A stretch of 64,000 nt of DNA from Vogesella indigofera (GCF_003633895.1 NZ_RBID01000014.1:124001-188000), one strand, 5' to 3'. Numbered from the stretch's first letter, positions 18,528-27,844 are shown. A program made the numbers and translations. The notes: generated by a model not told the origin, from the sequence alone.

Positions 18528-18552
18528 AAAACACCGGCGCGCGGCCGGTGTT
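18528..18552 (-). terminator. Rho-independent terminator after the second amino-acid receptor
   Basis: Nine-base arms 18530-18538 and 18544-18552 (AACACCGGC / GCCGGTGTT) flank a 5-base loop. On the - strand the stem is followed by T residues. It is 23 bases past the stop of the 18575-19336 gene. An exact 13-mer copy lies just beyond it at 18509-18521. Confidence 0.65.
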
Positions 18553-18574
18553 GTCGGGGGGTAGGCGGGGCGGC

Positions 18575-19336
18575 TTAGTCTTCCAGCAGGCCGTCCAGCT
18601 GGTGCTTCTTCAGCAGCGCCGCGTATTCGCCGCTGGCCTTCACCTGGTCGATGGCCTTGTTGAGGCGCTGTTTCAGCTCGCCGTCCTGCTTGCGCAGCGC
18701 CACCGCCACGCCTTCGCCGAGGATCTTGTCCTTGCGGCCGTCGAATACCGGGCCGGTAAAGGCAAACGCCTTGCCCGCCGCGGTATCGAGGAAGCCCTTC
18801 TGCAGCTGCACGGTGTTGCCGAAGGTGAAGTCGGCGCGGCCGGAAGTCAGCTCCAGCATCGGATCCTGCGCGTTGACATAGCGTTTCACGCTGGCGGCCT
18901 TGAAGTACTGGGTCACGTAGCTGTCCTGTGGCGTGCCGGTCTGCACCGCGATCACCTTGTCCTTGAGATCGGCTGTCAGCTGCGTGCCCTTGCGTGCGAC
19001 AAAGCGGTTCTGCATCAGGTAGTACACCTTGCTGAAGTCCACCACCTGGCGGCGCTTGTCGGTGATGTTCATCGACGACATGATCGCGTCGTACTTCTTC
19101 GCCTGCAGGCCGGGGATCAGCCCGTCCCACGGCTGGTTGACCACCTCGCACGGCGTGGCCATCGCCTTGCACAGCGCGTAGGCGAAGTCGACCTCGAAGC
19201 CGGCGACCTTGCCGCTGGCGTCGACATACTCGAACGGCGGGTAGGTGGCGTCGGTGGCGATGCGCAGCGGCTCGGCGGCGTGGCTGGCGAACGGGGCCAG
19301 CAGGCTGGCAGTCAGGATCAGGTGCTTGAGTTTCAT
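18575..19336 (-). CDS. Periplasmic amino-acid binding protein (SBP_bac_3)
   Basis: 253 residues from ATG 19336, chosen for the AAGGAG ribosome site and signal peptide MKLKHLILTASLLAPFASHAA. It is related to the neighbouring receptor: LRIATDATYPPFEYVDASGKVAGFEVDFAYALC and WDGLIPGLQAKKYDAIMSSMNITDKRRQVVDFS. It lies 29 bases after the omega-amidase gene and is probably the third gene of the aminotransferase operon. This suggests uptake of the amino acid that the two enzymes process. Confidence 0.9.
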   Translation of the reverse strand: MKLKHLILTASLLAPFASHAAEPLRIATDATYPPFEYVDASGKVAGFEVDFAYALCKAMATPCEVVNQPWDGLIPGLQAKKYDAIMSSMNITDKRRQVVDFSKVYYLMQNRFVARKGTQLTADLKDKVIAVQTGTPQDSYVTQYFKAASVKRYVNAQDPMLELTSGRADFTFGNTVQLQKGFLDTAAGKAFAFTGPVFDGRKDKILGEGVAVALRKQDGELKQRLNKAIDQVKASGEYAALLKKHQLDGLLED

Positions 19337-19365
19337 GTTTTCTCCTTGAGACGCTTTGATGGTGC

Positions 19366-20181
19366 TTATCCAATGAAACGACGGTGTTGCAGCGCCGGCA
19401 GGCGGCTGCGCCAGGTCTGTTGCCCGGTGAAATCGAGTGTCGCCAGCGCGATGCCCTCGCCCTCGGCGTGGCAGGCCAGTACCTGCCCCCACGGGTCGAC
19501 GATCATGCTGTGGCCGAAGGTGCATTTGCCGCCGGGGTGGACGCCGCCCTGGCCGGGCGCCACCACGAAGGCGAGGTTTTCCACCGCGCGGGCGCGCAGC
19601 AGTAGTTCCCAGTGCGCGAGGCCGGTGGTGTGGGTGAACGCCGCCGGCGCGGTGATCAGCACCGGGGCCGGCGCCTGGCGGTACAGCTCGGGGAAGCGCA
19701 GGTCGTAGCACACCGACAGTCGCGTCGGCCCCCACGGCGTGGCGGCGCTGACGACGGTGTCGCCGGCCTGCATGGTGTCGGCCTCGGCGTAGCGTTCGCG
19801 GCCGTCGTCAAAACCGAACAAATGGGTCTTGTCGTAGCGCGCCGCGCACTGCCCCTGCGGGCCGAACAGCAGGCTGCTGTTGCAGAAGCGCCCCGGCTGC
19901 GTGCCCGCCAGCGGCAGGGTGCCGGCCAGCAGCCAGACGCCGTGGTGGGCGGCGGCGGCGGCCAACCTTTGCTGCAGCGGACCGGCGCCGAACGGCTCGG
20001 CCAGCGCCAGCCGCGCGCGCTCGTCGGCCGGCATCAGGTAGAAGTACTCCGGCAGCGCGACGAACTGCGCGCCCTGCGCCGCGGCGTCGGCCAGCAGCGC
20101 CTCGGCCCGTTCAAGGTTGGCCGCAAGGTCGTCGCCGGACACCATCTGGATGGCGGCGGCGGTCAGTGTCTGCATCGTCAT
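19366..20181 (-). CDS. Carbon-nitrogen hydrolase, Nit2/omega-amidase-like
   Basis: 271 residues from ATG 20181, which has a GGAGG ribosome site inside the end of the preceding gene and starts two bases after its stop. The nitrilase triad is visible: Glu in FVALPEYFYL, Lys in RYDKTHLFGFD, Cys in LSVCYDLRFPELYR. This set and the length match the Nit1/Nit2 branch, which includes omega-amidase (alpha-ketoglutaramate to 2-oxoglutarate plus ammonia) and deaminated-glutathione amidase. Coupling to a glutamine-type aminotransferase favours omega-amidase. Two 13-mer copies (20113 exact, 19957 with one mismatch) are inside. Confidence 0.88.
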   Translation of the reverse strand: MTMQTLTAAAIQMVSGDDLAANLERAEALLADAAAQGAQFVALPEYFYLMPADERARLALAEPFGAGPLQQRLAAAAAHHGVWLLAGTLPLAGTQPGRFCNSSLLFGPQGQCAARYDKTHLFGFDDGRERYAEADTMQAGDTVVSAATPWGPTRLSVCYDLRFPELYRQAPAPVLITAPAAFTHTTGLAHWELLLRARAVENLAFVVAPGQGGVHPGGKCTFGHSMIVDPWGQVLACHAEGEGIALATLDFTGQQTWRSRLPALQHRRFIG

Positions 20182-20183
20182 GC

Positions 20184-21344
20184 TCAGCCTCCGATCCGGC
20201 ACAGGCGCTCGGCGCCGGCGAGCAGGGTGACGTCGTCCTTGGCGAAGGACAGGCGGATCACGCGCTGGTCGGTGCCGTCGCGGTAGAACGCCGACACCGG
20301 AATGGTGGCCACGCCGTGCTCGACGATCAGGCGCTGCACGAAGTCGCTGTCGCTCTCGTCCGTCAGGTGGCCGAAGCTGGCCAGCATGAAGAAGCTGCCC
20401 TGGCTCGGGATCAGCTTGAGCGGCGAATCCGCCAGCGCCCGGCTCAGCAGGTCGCGCTTGTGCTGATAGAAGTCGGACAGGCCGAGGTAGTGCGCCGGCT
20501 CCGCCATCAGCCGCGCCAGCGCGTACTGCATCGGGGTATCGGCGGCGAACATCGCGAACTGGTGCACCTTGCGGATCTCGTCCATCAGCACCCTGGGCGC
20601 CAGGCAGTAGCCGACGCGCCAGCCGGTGACGTGGAAGGTCTTGCCAAACGAGGTCACCACCACCGAACGTGCGGCCAACCTGGGGTGGCGACTCATGCTG
20701 TGGTGCAGTGCGCCGTCGAACACCACGTGCTCGTATACCTCGTCGGACAGGATGATGATGTTGCTGCCCTCGGTGAGCGCCTCCAGCCGGGCGATGTCGG
20801 TGTCAGACAGCACGGTGCCAGTCGGATTGTGCGGGGTGTTGAGCAGGATCATGCGCGTGCGCGGCGTGATGCGGGCGGCGACCTCGTCCCACGGGATGGC
20901 GAACTCGGGTGCCGCCAGCTTGATCACCACCGGGGTGGCGCCCTGCAGGGCTATCATCGGGATGTAGCTGTCGAAGGCCGGCTCGAACACGATCACCTCG
21001 TCGCCGGGATGCACCAGCGCGGCGATGCTGGAGAACAGCGCCTCGCTGGCGCTGGCCATCACCGTCACCTCGTCGTCGACGTCGTAGCGCTGGCCGTACA
21101 GCGTTTCCACCTTGGCGGCGATCGCCTCGCGCAGCAGCGGCAGCCCGCTCATCGGTGCGTACTGGTTGTGGCCGGCCTGCATCGCCTCGTGCGCATAGCG
21201 CACCAGATCGGTGCTGCACGGGAAGTTGGGCGCGCCCTGCGACAGGTTGATGGCCTGGTGTTTGGCGGCCAGCTGGCCGATCACGGTGAAGATGGTGGTG
21301 CCGACGTGCGGCAGCTTGGAGGGGACGGTGACGGAGTTGTGCAT
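20184..21344 (-). CDS. PLP aminotransferase, methionine/glutamine type (YbdL-like)
   Basis: 386 residues from ATG 21344, the same length as E. coli YbdL; an upstream extension to 21389 is possible. It is a fold I class I/II aminotransferase. Blocks visible are INLSQGAPNFPC, LLNTPHNPTGTVLS, IILSDEVYEHVVFDG and the PLP lysine in TSFGKTFHVTGWRVGYC. YbdL and relatives transfer the amino group to ketomethylthiobutyrate and aromatic keto acids, often from glutamine. The next gene encodes an omega-amidase-type hydrolase, which would pull glutamine transamination forward. A one-mismatch 13-mer lies at 20670. Confidence 0.9.
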   Translation of the reverse strand: MHNSVTVPSKLPHVGTTIFTVIGQLAAKHQAINLSQGAPNFPCSTDLVRYAHEAMQAGHNQYAPMSGLPLLREAIAAKVETLYGQRYDVDDEVTVMASASEALFSSIAALVHPGDEVIVFEPAFDSYIPMIALQGATPVVIKLAAPEFAIPWDEVAARITPRTRMILLNTPHNPTGTVLSDTDIARLEALTEGSNIIILSDEVYEHVVFDGALHHSMSRHPRLAARSVVVTSFGKTFHVTGWRVGYCLAPRVLMDEIRKVHQFAMFAADTPMQYALARLMAEPAHYLGLSDFYQHKRDLLSRALADSPLKLIPSQGSFFMLASFGHLTDESDSDFVQRLIVEHGVATIPVSAFYRDGTDQRVIRLSFAKDDVTLLAGAERLCRIGG

Positions 21345-21457
21345 GATCTGTGGGGCCGGTTGTGGTATCTGGCGTCCATTGAACGCCACTGCCCCTTGTG
21401 CGACAAACGATTTATCGGCATGTTATGGCTGAGAATTTTTCAGTCATGGAGGCCGCG

Positions 21458-22345
21458 ATGTCGCGCCGCAATCTGCCGCTGTACGCCTTGTCGTTGTTCG
21501 AGGCCGCCGCCCGTCACCAGAGCTTCACCCGCGCCGCCGACGAGCTGTGCCTGACCCAGGGCGCGGTCAGCAAGCAGATGGCGCAGCTGGAGGCGCACCT
21601 CGGTTACCCGCTGTTCCACCGCTACGCGCGCAGCCTGAAACTGTCGGTGCAGGGCGAGTGCCTGCTCGGTTACGTGCAGCAGGCGCTGGGCCTGCTCGAC
21701 AAGGGGGTGGCGGAGGCGGCGGCAGCCAGCGCACCGTTGCGGCTGAAGGCGCCCAGCTGCATTGCGCGCTGGTTATTGCAGCAGTTGCGTGCTTTTGCCG
21801 ACGAAGCGCCGGAGATCAGCGTGCAGCTCAGCGGGGTGCACGCCCACGACATCGACTTCGCCCGCGAGAACTACGACCTGGCCATCGTCTACCGGCCGCT
21901 GGCTGCAGTCGGCGAGCGCGGCGTGGTGCTGTTCGCCGAGCGGCTGACGCCGGTGCTGGCGCCGTCGCTGCTGGCACAGGTTGGCCGCAAGCTGGACAGC
22001 CCGGCGGCGCTGGCCGCCTATCCGCTGCTGCACCCGTCCGCCGACCGCCGCGACTGGCGGCAATGGCTGCAGGCCAACGGCGAGCGGCAGCCTGCATTGA
22101 TGAGCGGCACCGTGTTCGACACCCTCGACCAGGCGATGAGTGCGGCATTGCAGGGCTTCGGCGTCACCCTCGGCGACGTCACCCTGCTGGCGGAAGAGCT
22201 GAAAAGCGGGCAGGCGATCGCGCCGTTCGCCAGCTGCCTGGACAGCGGCTACGGCTATGTACTGCTGCTGCCGGAACAGGCGCCGGCCGCCGCGGCGCTG
22301 CGGCTGCAGCAGTGGTTCCAGCAACGCATCGCGCTGGTGGCCTGA
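21458..22345 (+). CDS. LysR-family regulator, GcvA-like
   Basis: 295 residues from ATG 21458, chosen for the GGAGG site five bases upstream and the family-typical opening MSRRNLPLYALSLFEAAARHQSFTRAADELCLTQGAVSKQMAQLE. It is divergent from the aminotransferase/amidase/receptor operon, 113 bases away, and is the likely regulator of that operon. A one-mismatch 13-mer lies at 21977-21989. Confidence 0.88.
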   Translation: MSRRNLPLYALSLFEAAARHQSFTRAADELCLTQGAVSKQMAQLEAHLGYPLFHRYARSLKLSVQGECLLGYVQQALGLLDKGVAEAAAASAPLRLKAPSCIARWLLQQLRAFADEAPEISVQLSGVHAHDIDFARENYDLAIVYRPLAAVGERGVVLFAERLTPVLAPSLLAQVGRKLDSPAALAAYPLLHPSADRRDWRQWLQANGERQPALMSGTVFDTLDQAMSAALQGFGVTLGDVTLLAEELKSGQAIAPFASCLDSGYGYVLLLPEQAPAAAALRLQQWFQQRIALVA

Positions 22346-22388
22346 ATCCTGATGGGCGCATGGCGCCTGCTCGTGGCCGGCTGACGGC

Positions 22389-23105
22389 TCAGTGCAGCCA
22401 GCGCGCGACCAGCCAGCGGCAGAAGTCCTGCACCATCGGCGCGGTCAGCTGGTGGCCGGCCGGGTAGCGCTGCAGCTGGTGCGGTACGCCCAGCTCGTTC
22501 AGCCAGCGTTCGGCTTTTTCTGCCCACGCCAGCGGCAGCTTGTCGTCGAACTCGCCGTGCGAGATGAAGCCGGCCAGCGTCGCCAGGTCCTGCGGCGCGG
22601 CCAGCAGCGGTGCGATTTCCGGCAGGATGCGGCCGGCCAGCAGGCCGAAGCCGCTGACCAGCTGCGATGACGTCAGCGCTAGCCCTGCGCTCATGATGCC
22701 GCCCTGGCTGAAGCCGGCGATGACCGTCTGCGCCGCGTCCAGCCCGCATTCCGTCTGCAGGCTGGCCACCAGCCGCTGCAGCTGCTGGCGGCTGGCTTCC
22801 GCCTGCGCCGGGTTGATCGTCGGCCCTTGTGCGCCAAAGCTGACCTGGAACCAGCCGAACTGGCCGGGACCGAAAGCCAGCGGCGCCTGCACCAGCACCA
22901 CCCGAACCCGGGCATCCAGCTGTTGCCCGAGCGCGGCCAGCTGTCCCTCGTTGCCGCCCACGCCATGCAATAGCAGCAGCAACAGTTGCGGCGCGGTGGC
23001 CGTGTCGGCCTGCAGCACGCGGTAGTGCAGACCGGAGGCGGCATTCTGGCGCAGTGCCGATGGCTGCTGCGAAGAAAGGGGCTGGTGGGGTGGCTGGCTG
23101 TGCAT
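22389..23105 (-). CDS. Alpha/beta-hydrolase, phospholipase/carboxylesterase family
   Basis: 238 residues from ATG 23105, which has a GAGGAA ribosome site. Abhydrolase_2 family serine esterase: nucleophile in VIAGFSQGGIMS, acid in SHGEFDDKLPL, His in YPAGHQLTAP. The oxyanion-hole strand is LLLLLLHGVGGNEGQ. Cytosolic, no signal peptide. It resembles E. coli YpfH and related short-chain esterases; the natural substrate is unknown. The 278 bases from its start to the tRNA terminator hold no gene that I can support. Confidence 0.85.
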   Translation of the reverse strand: MHSQPPHQPLSSQQPSALRQNAASGLHYRVLQADTATAPQLLLLLLHGVGGNEGQLAALGQQLDARVRVVLVQAPLAFGPGQFGWFQVSFGAQGPTINPAQAEASRQQLQRLVASLQTECGLDAAQTVIAGFSQGGIMSAGLALTSSQLVSGFGLLAGRILPEIAPLLAAPQDLATLAGFISHGEFDDKLPLAWAEKAERWLNELGVPHQLQRYPAGHQLTAPMVQDFCRWLVARWLH

Positions 23106-23344
23106 TGGCGTTCCTCGGCTAAACGGCGGCGCCATTGCTGGCGGATGACCCCGATTCTGCGGCCGGACTGGCCAGGGATAAACAGCGATGGACGAAACGG
23201 ATTATTGCCATACAGGAAAGAATCGAACTGCGGCCGAGTGGCTGCCGCGGGGGAGGGGCCGTGTTCATCGCGTGGCCGGTGCTGTCCGGGCGCCGCCGCC
23301 GGCTGGTGCTGACCGGCGCGGTGCGGTGGCGGGCAACAAAGAAA

Positions 23345-23374
23345 AAGGACTTACAGAGTGATCTGTAAGTCCTT
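23345..23374 (-). terminator. Rho-independent terminator after tRNA(CAU)
   Basis: Twelve-base perfect arms 23345-23356 and 23363-23374 (AAGGACTTACAG / CTGTAAGTCCTT) surround a 6-base loop. On the - strand the stem is followed by a T-rich tract. It ends the tRNA transcript, possibly also read-through from rpoD. Confidence 0.85.
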
Positions 23375-23383
23375 GATTTCTTG

Positions 23384-23460
23384 TGGTGGGCCCTGCGGGG
23401 CTCGAACCCGCGACCAAAGGATTATGAGTCCTCTGCTCTAACCAACTGAGCTAAAGGCCC
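23384..23460 (-). tRNA. tRNA with CAU anticodon, probably tRNA-Ile2 (lysidine type)
   Basis: 77 bases including an encoded CCA. The acceptor stem is GGGCCTT / AGGGCCC-like, the D arm is AGCTCAGTTGGTTAGAGC, the anticodon loop CTCATAA, and the T arm GCGGGTTCGAGCCCCGC. Anticodon CAU alone cannot separate elongator Met from Ile2. The anticodon 3' side and variable region (TTGGTCGC) match E. coli ileX, and ileX also lies beside rpoD there, so Ile2, matured by TilS, is the better reading. Confidence 0.9.
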
Positions 23461-23490
23461 AAACGGCGGCCATTATAGCAGGATATTGGC

Positions 23491-25419
23491 TTACTGGTTG
23501 CCCGGCTCGTTGTCGAGGAAGCTGCGCAGGCGCTCGGAACGGGTCGGGTGGCGCAGCTTGCGCAGCGCCTTGGCTTCGATCTGGCGAATCCGCTCGCGCG
23601 TCACGTCAAACTGCTTGCCGACTTCTTCCAGCGTGTGGTCGGTATTCATGTCGATACCGAAACGCATGCGCAGGACCTTGGCTTCACGCGGGGTCAGCGA
23701 GTCCAGCACTTCCTTGGTCGCATCGCGCAGGCTGGAGTACATCGCCGCTTCCGCCGGTGCCACGGTCACCGAATCCTCGATGAAGTCGCCCAGATGGGAG
23801 TCGTCATCGTCACCAATCGGGGTTTCCATCGAGATCGGCTCTTTGGAAATCTTCATGATCTTGCGGATCTTGTCTTCCGGCATTTCCATCTTCTCTGCCA
23901 GTTCGGCCGGGTCGGGTTCGCGACCGGTTTCCTGCAGGATCTGACGGCTGATACGATTCATCTTGTTGATGGTTTCGATCATGTGTACCGGAATGCGGAT
24001 GGTACGTGCCTGGTCGGCGATGGAGCGGGTAATTGCCTGACGGATCCACCAGGTGGCGTAGGTCGAGAACTTGTAGCCGCGACGGTATTCGAACTTGTCC
24101 ACCGCCTTCATCAGGCCGATGTTGCCTTCCTGGATCAGGTCGAGGAACTGCAGGCCGCGGTTGGTGTACTTCTTGGCGATGGAGATCACCAGACGCAGGT
24201 TGGCCTCGATCATTTCGCGCTTGGCGAGGCGAGCTTTGGTCTCGCCGGACGACATCTGGCGATTGATTTCCTTCAGCTCGTTGATGGTCAGCATCGACAG
24301 CGTCTGCAGCTCGGCGATCTTGCTCTGCTTCTCGATGATCGCGTACTTGAAGCGCGACAGCACGTCGGACCAGGGCTTGCCGGCCGCGATTTCGCGCTCG
24401 ACCCAGTCCAGATTGCACTCGTTGCCCGGGAACTGGCTGACGAAGTGCTTGCGGTCCATGCGCACACGGCTGACACAGATGTCGAGGATTTCGCGTTCCA
24501 GCTTGCGGATGTCGTTGACGCTGCTGCGCAGGCTCTCGCACAGGCTCTCGATCTGGCGGGTGGAGAAGCGCACCAGCATGAACTGCGCGGAAATCGCGTC
24601 CTGCACCTCGTTGTACTGCTTGCTGCCAAAGCCGTGCTTGGCCAGCGTTTTCAGCAACTGGTCGTAGAGGGTGCGAACTTCGGCGAAGTGGGCCAGTGCC
24701 TGCTGCTTCAACTCTTCCAGATTGGCTTCGTTGATGCGTGCCTGGTTGGCTTCTTCGTCCTCTTCGCTTTCTTCCTCTTCATCCTCGTCCAGTTCCTCGT
24801 CGGAGGCCGGCTCGGCGAACGGGACTTCTTCGGTGGCTTCTTCGGCGTTCGGGTCGATGATGCCTTCGATGATCTCATCGATGCGCATCTCGCCGGCTTC
24901 AACCTTGGCGATCAGGCCGAGTACCTGTGCCACGGAGCCCGGGCATGCCGAGATGGCCTGAATCATGTTCTTCAGGCCTTCTTCGATACGCTTGGCGATG
25001 ACGATTTCGCCCTCGCGCGTCAGCAGCTCGACCGAACCCATTTCGCGCATGTACATGCGCACCGGGTCGGTGGTGCGGCCGAATTCGGCATCCACGGACG
25101 ATAGCGCGGCTTCCGCTTCTTCCACCGCGTCTTCATCGGCCACCGCTGGCGTCGAGTCGGACATCAGCAGGGTTTCTGCGTCCGGTGCCTCGTCATAGAC
25201 CTGGATGCCCAGGCCGCCAATCATGGTGACGATGTTCTCGATCTGCTCGGTGTCGGAGACGTCCTCGGGCAGGTGGTCGTTGATCTCGGCGTAGGTGAGA
25301 TAGCCACGCTCTTTGCCCAAGGCAATGAGCATACGAAGCCGCTTGCGCTGTTCTTCGATGCTCATTGGCTCGGTTGCCGGTTCGTTATTCTGTTTCTTGA
25401 TGTCGGGAGAAGCCGCCAT
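23491..25419 (-). CDS. rpoD: RNA polymerase primary sigma factor RpoD (sigma-70)
   Basis: 642 residues. Region 1.1 is at the N-terminus ([26 protein letters not shown]). Region 1.2 includes [22 protein letters not shown] long non-conserved acidic insert contains [17 protein letters not shown]. Region 2 has [13 protein letters not shown]...[56 protein letters not shown], and region 4 has [29 protein letters not shown]. It directs transcription of housekeeping genes. It is last in the rpsU-yqeY-dnaG-rpoD macromolecular-synthesis operon, 57 bases after dnaG. Confidence 0.98.
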   Translation of the reverse strand: MAASPDIKKQNNEPATEPMSIEEQRKRLRMLIALGKERGYLTYAEINDHLPEDVSDTEQIENIVTMIGGLGIQVYDEAPDAETLLMSDSTPAVADEDAVEEAEAALSSVDAEFGRTTDPVRMYMREMGSVELLTREGEIVIAKRIEEGLKNMIQAISACPGSVAQVLGLIAKVEAGEMRIDEIIEGIIDPNAEEATEEVPFAEPASDEELDEDEEEESEEDEEANQARINEANLEELKQQALAHFAEVRTLYDQLLKTLAKHGFGSKQYNEVQDAISAQFMLVRFSTRQIESLCESLRSSVNDIRKLEREILDICVSRVRMDRKHFVSQFPGNECNLDWVEREIAAGKPWSDVLSRFKYAIIEKQSKIAELQTLSMLTINELKEINRQMSSGETKARLAKREMIEANLRLVISIAKKYTNRGLQFLDLIQEGNIGLMKAVDKFEYRRGYKFSTYATWWIRQAITRSIADQARTIRIPVHMIETINKMNRISRQILQETGREPDPAELAEKMEMPEDKIRKIMKISKEPISMETPIGDDDDSHLGDFIEDSVTVAPAEAAMYSSLRDATKEVLDSLTPREAKVLRMRFGIDMNTDHTLEEVGKQFDVTRERIRQIEAKALRKLRHPTRSERLRSFLDNEPGNQ

Positions 25420-25476
25420 TTGGTTTCCTGCTCAAAAAAAGCCGAAAAAAACAATTGATTATATCACAACTCGGTA

Positions 25477-27282
25477 TCACCCGTTGCGGGGGGCCGCGCC
25501 GGAGGGCGCCAGCTTCCTTGCAAGCAGGGTACGCAGCAGTTGTAACTCCTCGCTGCTCAGGTGTTCGTAGCCTTTGGCCGACAGGCCGGAGATCAGGTCG
25601 TCGTCGTAACGGTCGGTCAGGCGGATAAAGCCCAGCCGGAAGTTTTCGCGGTCGTTCTGATCCGGGTTGGAGAATTCTTCCGGTTCGCGCATGGTGTCCA
25701 ACAGGACTGAGTCGATCGTGAGCTCGTGTGGGCTGTGCCGGAAAAATTCTGCCAGTCGTGCTGTCGTCAGTTCGCTGTCACTGGCCTGTATTGCTTCCAC
25801 GATGGCCACCAGGGTGGCCATCTCGTTTTCGTAGGGCCGATTGTCACTTACTAGGACATCGTGCGCCCACGCGGGGTTCATCAATAGCCACTTGATCTGC
25901 TTGCGCACCATCGAGCTGCTGCCGGGGCGGTTCGACTGTTCAGGTAGCTGGTAATCGCGTCGCCCCTTGCGCTCCGGACGGCTGTGTCCGGTGAGCATGT
26001 CAAATTCGTCGACATCCATGCCGGCCAGTTCGGCCAGCCTCTTTTTAATGATATAGCCCAAGGTGGGGGCGGCAATCTGTTCCAACAGGGGCTTGGCCTG
26101 ACGGACCAGGTCGGCACGCCCTTCTGGGGTGCTCATGTCGACGCGCGAGGTCAGCTCCTGGGTGAAATACGCCGACAGCGGCACGCTTTGTTCTTTCAGC
26201 GCGGCCTCGAAGGCCTCGCGGCCGAACTCGCGGATGTAGCTGTCGGGGTCGTGCTCTTGTGGCAGGAACAGGAAGTGCAGTGCCTTGCCGTCGACCAGCT
26301 GCGGCAGGCTGTTTTCCAGCGCCCGCCACGCCGCCTTCTGCCCGGCCTTGTCGCCGTCAAAGCAGAAATAGACGTGGTCGGCGTGGCGCAGCAGCTTGCG
26401 CACGTGCTCGCCGGTGGTGGCGGTGCCGAGGGTGGCCACCGCGTACGCCACGCCGTACTGTGCCAGCGCCACCACGTCCATATAGCCTTCCACCACCAGC
26501 ACGACATTCGCGTCGCGGATGGCCTGGCGCGCCTCGTACAGGCCGTACAGCTCGCGGCCCTTTTCGAACAGCGGCGTTTCCGGCGAGTTCAGGTACTTCG
26601 GCGCATTGGGCGCCTTGTCTTTCGACAGGATGCGGCCGCCGAAACCGATGATGCCGCCGCGCTGGTTGCGGATCGGGAACATCACCCGTTCGCGGAAGCG
26701 GTCGTAGCGGCGACCGCCGTCCTCGGCATCGATGACCAGCCCGCACTCGGCCAGCACCGGGCTCAGGTATTCGGGAAACACGCTGGCCAGGTTCTGCCGG
26801 TTGTCCGGGGCGTAGCCCAGGGCAAAGCGGGCGGCGACTTCGCCGGTCAGGCCGCGGCCCTTCAGGTAGTCGATGGCGACCGGCGCCTGTTTCAGCTGCT
26901 GCTTGTAGTAGCGGGCGGCCTGTTCCAGTGCGTCTTCCAGCGACAGCTTCTTCTCGCGCGCCGCGCGACTGGCCTCGGGGTTGGCCGCACGCTCTTCCGG
27001 CACCGGCAGGCCGATGCCTTCGGCCAGCATCTTCACCGCGTCGACAAACGGCAGCCCCTGGTACTCCATCACGAAGCCGATGGCGGAGCCGTGCGCGCCG
27101 CAGCCGAAGCAGTGGTAGAACTGCTTGCTGGGGCTGACGGTGAAGGACGGCGATTTTTCCTTGTGGAACGGGCAGCAGGCCATGTAGTTCTGGCCGGCCT
27201 TTTTCAGCGGGACGTAACGATCCACCACGTCGACGATGTCGACGCGGGACAGCAACTGGTCTATGAAATCCTGCGGGATCAT
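25477..27282 (-). CDS. dnaG: DNA primase DnaG
   Basis: 601 residues from ATG 27282 (MIPQDFIDQLLSRVDIVDVVDRYVPLKKAGQNY), the standard start; an upstream frame extension is not conserved. The zinc-binding domain shows CPFHKEKSPSF...FYHCFGCGAHG (Cys-His-Cys-Cys). The RNA polymerase core has the TOPRIM elements VVEGYMDVV and FDGDKAG. The C-terminal helicase-binding domain follows. It makes RNA primers for Okazaki fragments with DnaB. It lies between yqeY (10-base gap) and rpoD. Confidence 0.97.
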   Translation of the reverse strand: MIPQDFIDQLLSRVDIVDVVDRYVPLKKAGQNYMACCPFHKEKSPSFTVSPSKQFYHCFGCGAHGSAIGFVMEYQGLPFVDAVKMLAEGIGLPVPEERAANPEASRAAREKKLSLEDALEQAARYYKQQLKQAPVAIDYLKGRGLTGEVAARFALGYAPDNRQNLASVFPEYLSPVLAECGLVIDAEDGGRRYDRFRERVMFPIRNQRGGIIGFGGRILSKDKAPNAPKYLNSPETPLFEKGRELYGLYEARQAIRDANVVLVVEGYMDVVALAQYGVAYAVATLGTATTGEHVRKLLRHADHVYFCFDGDKAGQKAAWRALENSLPQLVDGKALHFLFLPQEHDPDSYIREFGREAFEAALKEQSVPLSAYFTQELTSRVDMSTPEGRADLVRQAKPLLEQIAAPTLGYIIKKRLAELAGMDVDEFDMLTGHSRPERKGRRDYQLPEQSNRPGSSSMVRKQIKWLLMNPAWAHDVLVSDNRPYENEMATLVAIVEAIQASDSELTTARLAEFFRHSPHELTIDSVLLDTMREPEEFSNPDQNDRENFRLGFIRLTDRYDDDLISGLSAKGYEHLSSEELQLLRTLLARKLAPSGAAPRNG

Positions 27283-27292
27283 CCGGCGGGGG

Positions 27293-27739
27293 TCAGCCTG
27301 CCAGCTTTGCCTTGATGCGGGCGGAGACGGCGGCCATGTCGGCACGGCCGGCCATGTGCGGCTTCAGCAGCGCCATCACCTTGCCCATGTCCTGCATGCC
27401 GGCGGCACCGCTGCTGAGGATGGCGCCTTCGATCATGGTGTCGATCTCGGCCTCGCTCAGCTGCTGCGGCAGGTAGGCCATCAGCACCGCCATTTCCGCC
27501 TTTTCCTTGTCGGCCAGGTCCTGGCGCTGGGCGGCTTCGTACTGGCTGATCGAGTCACGGCGCTGTTTCAGCATCTTGTCGACCACAGCGGTGATGGCGG
27601 CGTCGTCCAGCTCGATACGCTCGTCGACTTCCTTTTGCTTGATCGCGGCCATCAGCAGGCGGATGGCGGCCAGGCGCTCGGTTTCGCGGGCTTTCATCGC
27701 CGATTTCATGTCGTCTTGGATGCGTGCTTTCAGGCTCAT
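27293..27739 (-). CDS. yqeY: GatB/YqeY domain protein
   Basis: 148 residues from ATG 27739 (MSLKARIQDDMKSAMKARETERLAAIRLLMAAIKQKEVDER). The all-helical YqeY fold is related to the tRNA-binding tail of GatB and GatE. The role is presumed to be tRNA or translation-linked, not proven. Conserved position between rpsU and dnaG in many betaproteobacteria. Confidence 0.93.
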   Translation of the reverse strand: MSLKARIQDDMKSAMKARETERLAAIRLLMAAIKQKEVDERIELDDAAITAVVDKMLKQRRDSISQYEAAQRQDLADKEKAEMAVLMAYLPQQLSEAEIDTMIEGAILSSGAAGMQDMGKVMALLKPHMAGRADMAAVSARIKAKLAG

Positions 27740-27796
27740 GATCGTGTCCGTACTTGAGGGGGAAACGTTGGTCGCATGCGGCCAACGTATAAATGG

Positions 27797-27821
27797 CAAA
27801 ACCGCAGGACAGGCCTGCGGT
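27797..27821 (-). terminator. Weak terminator/attenuator between rpsU and yqeY
   Basis: Eight-base arms 27801-27808 and 27814-27821 (ACCGCAGG / CCTGCGGT) with a 5-base loop, followed on the - strand by TTTT. It lies 24 bases after the rpsU stop. It would let the highly expressed S21 gene partly terminate before yqeY-dnaG-rpoD, as known for this operon in E. coli. Confidence 0.7.
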
Positions 27822-27844
27822 CTTCATGCGTACAACCGGGAAGC

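Noticed and set aside
23384-23460. Elongator tRNA-Met
   Set aside because: Anticodon allows it, but the variable loop and rpoD-linked position match tRNA-Ile2 better; kept as the alternative.
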